A stretch of DNA of 64,000 nt from positions 17,205 through 81,204 of the forward strand of contig NZ_AUYB01000122.1 of the NCBI RefSeq assembly GCF_001625655.1. The letters are read 5' to 3'. A program made the position numbers and the translations under genes. This stretch comes from Pseudoalteromonas luteoviolacea DSM 6061. GTDB taxonomy: Bacteria > Pseudomonadota > Gammaproteobacteria > Enterobacterales > Alteromonadaceae. A model generated the notes under the pieces. The model saw only the letters and a program-made list of their open reading frames with translations, was not told where the DNA came from and searched no databases. This document shows positions 60,117-64,000 of this stretch, one piece after another (positions within the stretch are counted from its first letter, which is position 1; every line of letters begins with the position of its first letter).

Positions 60117-60860
60117 TTAGCAACACCCTGCTTTAGCTACAGGTTTGCTCGGTATTGCAGGCTCTAGTACATCAGCTAGGCCCTTACTATTGTTAATCAT
60201 AGCTTGCTGTTCAGTCTGTCGCTCACTATAACGGTCAACTAGAAATTGCTTATTGTCTCTTGTGAGGTATGTGAAGCGCATCAATTCCTCCATCACGTCC
60301 ACAACTCTATTTCTGAAGTTACTGGCCTTCATCGTACCATCTGGATTGAACTCGTTCATTGCTTTGGCAATTGACGATTGATTTGGAATAGTGAGCATAC
60401 GCATCCAGCGGCCTAAAATACGCATGTTGTTTACAGCGTTAAAGCTTTGCGAGCCACCACTTACCTGCATTACTGCCAGTACTTTCCCTTGTGTTGGACG
60501 CACTGCACCTAGTGATAGTGGGATCCAGTCAATTTGGTTCTTCATGACTGCTGACATATTGCCGTGCAATTCTGGGGAGCACCATACTTGTGCTTCCGAC
60601 CAGTTTACTAGTTCTCTTAGTTCTTGCACTTTTTCATCTGCCACGCTTTGGCCATTGTCAAACATTGGTAAGCCTGTTGGATTGAATATTTTCACGTCAG
60701 CTCCCATATGCGTGAGTATGTTTTTTGCCTCTAACGCCGTTTTTTTGCTGTATGACTGCGCTCTAAGTGAACCATATAAGATTAACACGCGAGGTTTGTG
60801 GTTGCTCAACTGTGATGCTGGTGGAAGCAGGTTAAATTCAGCGTTGTTTAGGTAAGTCAT
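60117..60860 (-). CDS. arsH: ArsH NADPH-dependent FMN reductase
   Basis: A 247-residue flavodoxin-like protein from the ATG at 60860 (GAGG upstream; the frame continues to 61010 without a site). The FMN motif is ILYGSLRAQSYS (about 27-38), followed by GLPMFDNG, the EAQVWCSPELHGNMSAVMKNQIDW loop and GGSQSFNAVNNMRILGRWM. Together these fit ArsH. ArsH oxidises trivalent methylarsenicals to less toxic pentavalent forms with NADPH and FMN. It ends in AGCC, a vicinal cysteine pair. SigZ follows downstream on the same strand. ArsP and ArsH acting on the same trivalent organoarsenicals make a sensible pair with the ArsR gene nearby. Confidence 0.88.
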   Translation of the reverse strand: MTYLNNAEFNLLPPASQLSNHKPRVLILYGSLRAQSYSKKTALEAKNILTHMGADVKIFNPTGLPMFDNGQSVADEKVQELRELVNWSEAQVWCSPELHGNMSAVMKNQIDWIPLSLGAVRPTQGKVLAVMQVSGGSQSFNAVNNMRILGRWMRMLTIPNQSSIAKAMNEFNPDGTMKASNFRNRVVDVMEELMRFTYLTRDNKQFLVDRYSERQTEQQAMINNSKGLADVLEPAIPSKPVAKAGCC

Positions 60861-61110
60861 ATACGTCTCCTCAATTATTAACACCCAATAAGACGCACTT
60901 ATTTTCAAAAGGACGAAAGAAAAAAGTACTTTTTTAAACTTTATTAAGGACGGTGAGTTATTGAGGTGAAGGCGTTGTTTATGTAGTAGCATTGTAGGGA
61001 TGAACACCACCGTTCAATAATGCGCTTAAATGCCTTCAAAATGTGAGAGGTAAGTTGTGATCTGACTGATTTGTGGAAGCGTATTAGTTTGCAAAGTATA
61101 GGAAACGACC

Positions 61111-61497
61111 ATGAGCGAACTGACAATATTTTATGATGGAACATGCCCACTTTGTGTTAAAGAGATGACGGCACTTACCAAAAGAGATACAAAAGGCAAT
61201 ATCAAGACTGTCGATATCTACGCAGAGGAGTTTAAAAGCTATCCAAACATAAACGCAGATAAAGCCAATATGATTTTGCATGCTTTGGATAAAAACGGCA
61301 ACCTACTGCTAGGGCTTGATGTAACACATAAAGCATGGCAATTAGTTGGAATGGGTTGGCTATACGCTCCACTTCGCTGGCCGGTGATAAAACCCATTGC
61401 AGATAGATTTTATCTCGTATTTGCCAAAAATAGATATCGTATTTCTTATTGGCTCACGGGCAAATCTCGTTGCGAAAGTGGTGTTTGTAAGCGCTAG
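61111..61497 (+). CDS. DCC family thiol-disulfide protein (DUF393)
   Basis: A 128-residue DUF393/YuxK-type protein. The N-terminal strand and redox motif are LTIFYDGTCPLCVKEM with C12 and C15. The D-G-x-C-P-x-C arrangement gives the family its DCC name and predicts a thioredoxin-like fold. VDIYAEEF and the hydrophobic YAPLRWPVIKPIADRFY match the family end, and two more cysteines lie near the C-terminus (SRCESGVC). It is divergent from arsH with a 250-base gap. Whether it takes part in arsenic detoxification is not shown. Confidence 0.85.
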   Translation: MSELTIFYDGTCPLCVKEMTALTKRDTKGNIKTVDIYAEEFKSYPNINADKANMILHALDKNGNLLLGLDVTHKAWQLVGMGWLYAPLRWPVIKPIADRFYLVFAKNRYRISYWLTGKSRCESGVCKR

Positions 61498-61770
61498 GTA
61501 TTCAGGTTCCTAGCCCCGATTAATAGTTACCCTTTATACGCATTAAGTTCTTTGCTATTTGATATAGTGGACGCACGAAAAAAATCGCAAATAAGGAGTG
61601 TGTTAATGTATGGAAATACCAAAGTGACTTCGCTAATTTTGAAATTTAGTTTTTTAAATTTTTGATAATTATAGATAAAATTAGGTTCCATGAAGGTTGA
61701 GAAAAAAGTCAGAAGATAAGTTTGTCAGGTGTGATTTACTTAAGCCATCTGCATTTTATTGAGACTTTAT
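61498..61770. other. AT-rich intergenic region
   Basis: About 270 bases without a supported gene. A 10-base CTAGG/CCTAG pair follows the DCC stop, and the last 100 bases hold the presumed promoter of the kelch gene. Confidence 0.35.
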
Positions 61771-62826
61771 ATGAATCACTTTTATTTCCTTCGAGCAATT
61801 ACCGTCAGTATAATCGCGTTGTGTCTGCAAGCCTGCTCATCAGAATCTAGCACTATTCATACTAAAGGGCCCAAATGGCATCTCTCCACAATGTTACCAA
61901 CGCCATTACAAGAGGTATATCCAGCAGTTTTTAACAATAGGATAGTTGTGGCAGGTGCTTTTGAGCAAACTCAAAAAGAATTTGCTACATTAGCGCACCT
62001 GAAGGCATCAGATAAATCCTATATATTTGACTACGGTAGCCAAAGTTGGCGCAGAGGGCCTAGTTTACCAGAGCCTCGTCACCATTTAGGGTTGATTGCC
62101 AATAATGAAAAGTTGTACGCGATAGGCGGGTTTAACGCAACGCGTGATAATGCATGGCAGGTGAAGTCTTCCGTATTTGTATTGAGTAATGAAACCAACA
62201 GTTGGTCAAATGGCCCCGAGTTACCTATCCCTATGGGGGAGTCTGTATATGGGTTGATCAATGGTCAAATTCATGTGGCGGGAGGGCGCTCTGTGGAAAA
62301 TGGTCAATTGATTGATACCAGTGCTCATTGGGTTCTAAAGTCTGGCAAGTGGCAAAAAGCAGCACCACTGCCCATCGCAAGCAATTCAGCTGCTTCTGTT
62401 GTGATTGATAACCAATGGTATGTGATGGGAGGTAGAGTGAATGCATTAGACTTTAAGAATCTGAGTTCGTTGTGGCGATATGATGTTAAACGTGATCTGT
62501 GGGAAAGCTTAGCGGCGATGCCTCAGCCCAGTGCTGGGCTGGCTAGTGCTGTCATCAATGGACAAATTTATGCCTTTGGAGGTGAGGAGTACAAATTTGT
62601 TAAGTCAAAAGACGGTGAAAAGCAGATGAAAACACGCACCTTTGACCAAATTTGGCGCTACGATCCAAAATCGAATGTTTGGTTTACCGAACAAATATCC
62701 ATGACCTCGACACGTCATGGCTTAGGTGCAGTTTCACTAAACGGGCAAATCTATATCTTGGGCGGAGCCATGGAGGCAGGTGCCACAGGGACAACCGCCA
62801 TCGTTGAGCGATTTACTTTAAACTAA
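61771..62826 (+). CDS. kelch-repeat lipoprotein
   Basis: A 351-residue lipoprotein from the ATG at 61771 (a TTG at 61759 is in frame but adds only four residues). The lipobox is LQAC with the lipidated cysteine near residue 22. It is a beta-propeller of about six kelch blades; the double glycine of each is visible in YAIGGFNATRD, HVAGGRSVENG, YVMGGRVNAL, YAFGGEEYK and YILGGAMEAG, each followed by a W or Y-rich strand (SNSWSNGPELPIPMG and similar). It resembles sialate mutarotase/NanM-like kelch proteins but no sialic acid genes are here. Ligand unknown. Confidence 0.82.
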   Translation: MNHFYFLRAITVSIIALCLQACSSESSTIHTKGPKWHLSTMLPTPLQEVYPAVFNNRIVVAGAFEQTQKEFATLAHLKASDKSYIFDYGSQSWRRGPSLPEPRHHLGLIANNEKLYAIGGFNATRDNAWQVKSSVFVLSNETNSWSNGPELPIPMGESVYGLINGQIHVAGGRSVENGQLIDTSAHWVLKSGKWQKAAPLPIASNSAASVVIDNQWYVMGGRVNALDFKNLSSLWRYDVKRDLWESLAAMPQPSAGLASAVINGQIYAFGGEEYKFVKSKDGEKQMKTRTFDQIWRYDPKSNVWFTEQISMTSTRHGLGAVSLNGQIYILGGAMEAGATGTTAIVERFTLN

Positions 62827-62849
62827 AAAAATGTATGTACTTGATACAG

Positions 62850-63260
62850 TTATGAAGCCAAATTAGCCGTCAAATCCTGTATCAAGCCTGCTCGATCACT
62901 AATGGCTCTAGCAACAAGCTCCTCAGGGATGTTCAAATCAGGCGAATGTTTGCTACTCCATATGATCATTTCAATTAAAATAGGCAACATATCAATACCT
63001 GCAGGAGTGAGAGTATATACTTTTTTTCTCTTGTCTTTTGGGTCTACCTGTTTGCTAATCAGCCCATCACTTTCAAGCTTTTCAAGCCGACTGGAAAGAA
63101 TGTTTGTAGCCATTCTCTCATCTGAACTTTGCAAATCGGAATAAGCATGTTTGTTAAAAAACATTAGGTCTCGGATGATCAGTAAACTCCATTTATCCCC
63201 CACATGGTCCAGCACATTTGAAATGGGACACTCAGAACGTTTAGGCATACTTTGTCTCAT
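62850..63260 (-). CDS. HxlR family transcriptional regulator
   Basis: A 136-residue winged-helix regulator. It opens with the HxlR signature CPISNVLDHVGDKWSLLIIRDLMFF (C12 at the usual redox-sensitive position), then ATNILSSRLEKLESDGLISKQ and the wing KRKKVYTLTPAGI. It is divergent from the SnoaL-like gene at 63378 and shares a promoter with repeated operator motifs. It probably represses both itself and that gene, responding to an electrophile or disulfide stress through C12 as in related YodB/HypR proteins. The ligand is unknown. Confidence 0.87.
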   Translation of the reverse strand: MRQSMPKRSECPISNVLDHVGDKWSLLIIRDLMFFNKHAYSDLQSSDERMATNILSSRLEKLESDGLISKQVDPKDKRKKVYTLTPAGIDMLPILIEMIIWSSKHSPDLNIPEELVARAISDRAGLIQDLTANLAS

Positions 63261-63324
63261 TGGTAAATATATGCCAATGATAATTCACTTGCATTTTGCA
63301 ATCAAATAATTTAACTTGCATTTT
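63258..63324. promoter_or_regulatory. operator region of the HxlR gene
   Basis: ACTTGCATTTT occurs at 63287-63297 and again at 63314-63324 in direct orientation, 27 bases apart, upstream of the 63378 gene. An inverted pair CATTGG (63258-63263) and CCAATG (63274-63279) covers the HxlR start codon. Together they suggest autoregulation and control of the divergent gene. Confidence 0.55.
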
Positions 63325-63377
63325 AAAAGTTAAATTTGAACTGTGTTTATACGCAAAGATTAGAGTTGGAAATCCAA

Positions 63378-63857
63378 ATGCAAAGACCCCAAATTAATAT
63401 CGAGAACCTGATCAAACCTCATTGGAGTTCAGACGAAAAGGTAAAAGCAGCATCTGTTGTCGAGTTTGTACAGCTATTAATGAACGAGCATAACTTTGCT
63501 GAGGTTACTGCGCGTTATGGCAATAATAGCTATAAACAGCACAATAGAAGTATGGCAGATGGAATATCCGGTGTAGTGGCGACACTACGAGATTTTGTAA
63601 AAATGGCGCCTGAATTTAGCTATGATGTGAAACATGTATTTGTAGATGGTGACCACGTAATACTGCACTCCCATGCGACTCTTAAGGCAAAACACAGGGG
63701 AGACGAGACAAAGGGAATGAACATTATTGACACTTGGAAGATAACTGATGGCAATCTTGTTGAACATTGGGATGCAATTCAAGCCCTTGATGTTTCGATG
63801 CGCCTGTATAACTTATTTATGGGTGGTAAAGTTAGAAATTCAAATGGCGTGTTTTAG
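63378..63857 (+). CDS. SnoaL-like / NTF2 family protein
   Basis: A 159-residue protein with a single alpha+beta-barrel NTF2-like fold; the start used is the ATG at 63378 (GGAAA upstream), though the frame extends to a TTG at 63336. Family features are VVEFVQLLMNEHNFAEVTARY (first helices), MADGISGVVATLRDF, YDVKHVFVDGDHVILHSHATL and NIIDTWKITDGNLVEHWDAIQ with the conserved H-W-D in the cavity. SnoaL-like proteins are polyketide cyclases or isomerases, but most in bacteria are of unknown substrate. It is divergent from and probably regulated by the HxlR gene at 62850. Confidence 0.83.
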   Translation: MQRPQINIENLIKPHWSSDEKVKAASVVEFVQLLMNEHNFAEVTARYGNNSYKQHNRSMADGISGVVATLRDFVKMAPEFSYDVKHVFVDGDHVILHSHATLKAKHRGDETKGMNIIDTWKITDGNLVEHWDAIQALDVSMRLYNLFMGGKVRNSNGVF

Positions 63858-63905
63858 ACATTTAGGGGTGATACACGGTGTCCACATGTATGACCTATTT
63901 GAGTA

Positions 63906-63993
63906 TCAATTAGGCGTAAATACCTGCTCCAGAAAACGTGCTAAGTTATCTTTTTGGTAGTCTTCCATTGAAGCATAAAATGTTCTGCGCAAC
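63906..63993 (-). mobile_element. possible transposase C-terminal fragment at the window edge
   Basis: A minus-strand frame ending at 63906-63908 reads R-T-F-Y-A-S-M-E-D-Y-Q-K-D-N-L-A-R-F-L-E-Q. That resembles the end of the DDE domain of IS3/IS481 transposases (F-Y-x-S-x-E-D-L-Q-x-D-L-x-x-F-L). The frame is closed by a stop about 25 codons upstream within the window, so only a fragment is seen. The evidence is short and the call is tentative. Confidence 0.25.
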
Positions 63994-64000
63994 TAAATCA

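Noticed and set aside
63748..63960. 70-codon plus-strand frame
   Set aside because: Overlaps the SnoaL-like gene in another frame; no start signal or resemblance to a protein family.

Overview
The window reads as a chromosomal segment of a marine Gammaproteobacterium, most likely Pseudoalteromonas and plausibly P. luteoviolacea or a close relative. The main reason is the 816-residue LodA/GoxA-family quinoprotein at 1674-4124. Its residues F316, H583, D678, C682 and W697 fall at the positions I remember for the cysteine-tryptophylquinone (CTQ) glycine oxidase PlGoxA of P. luteoviolacea. AT-rich spacers, many small secreted or outer-membrane proteins, a MacAB-like exporter with its own NtrC-type two-component pair, and short RiPP-like peptides with an N-K-K-x-I-K leader agree with that. 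No tRNA, rRNA, CRISPR array, intact prophage or intact IS was seen.

Layout. 1-5300: a small membrane protein, a lone R-body (RebB) gene, then ridA-goxA-goxB. 5400-9970: two secreted proteins, a candidate small RNA, and a divergent isochorismatase-like hydrolase / GlxA-type regulator pair. 10290-16640: a Cys-rich RiPP-like peptide, a diguanylate cyclase, an Asp-box lipoprotein, a small membrane protein and a RoxA-like di-heme cytochrome. 16900-24640: MscS, two paralogous outer-membrane barrels, a FabI-MaoC pair, a chemoreceptor and a cytochrome c/aldose dehydrogenase fusion. 24840-37130 is an accessory-looking, AT-rich stretch of small orphan genes. It holds a decayed RiPP precursor, a second candidate small RNA, a DsbB-like protein, a frameshifted SDR gene, AraC and SRPBCC genes, a DUF4105/DUF3015 pair, a second RiPP-like peptide of 50 residues, an unknown 247-residue protein and a GNAT.

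37632-47936 is one + strand cluster: DUF2170, PspA, a small ribbon-helix-helix-like protein, an OB-fold/NfeD-like membrane protein, a flotillin, and a 1948-residue AAA ATPase. It looks like a membrane-stress or membrane-remodelling module. 47978-55342: a relic IS3-family left end, a good sigma-54 promoter, then membrane fusion protein, ABC ATPase, FtsX-type permease, sigma-54 activator and histidine kinase. I infer that the activator and kinase control the exporter through that promoter.

55487-64000: a COG0523 GTPase without its usual CxCC motif and with a palindrome upstream; three small proteins; an ArsP-like permease divergent from an ArsR regulator with two copies of a 25-bp operator; an ArsH-SigZ pair; a DCC thiol protein; a kelch lipoprotein; a divergent HxlR / SnoaL-like pair with repeated operator motifs; and a possible transposase tail at the edge.

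The most interesting points are the orphan RiPP family (two intact members and one relic, no maturation enzymes nearby), the PspA-flotillin-giant ATPase cluster, the two candidate sRNAs, the sigma-54 exporter circuit, the CxCC-less GTPase and the ArsP/ArsR/ArsH/SigZ neighbourhood. All family names come from reading the sequences, not from database searches.
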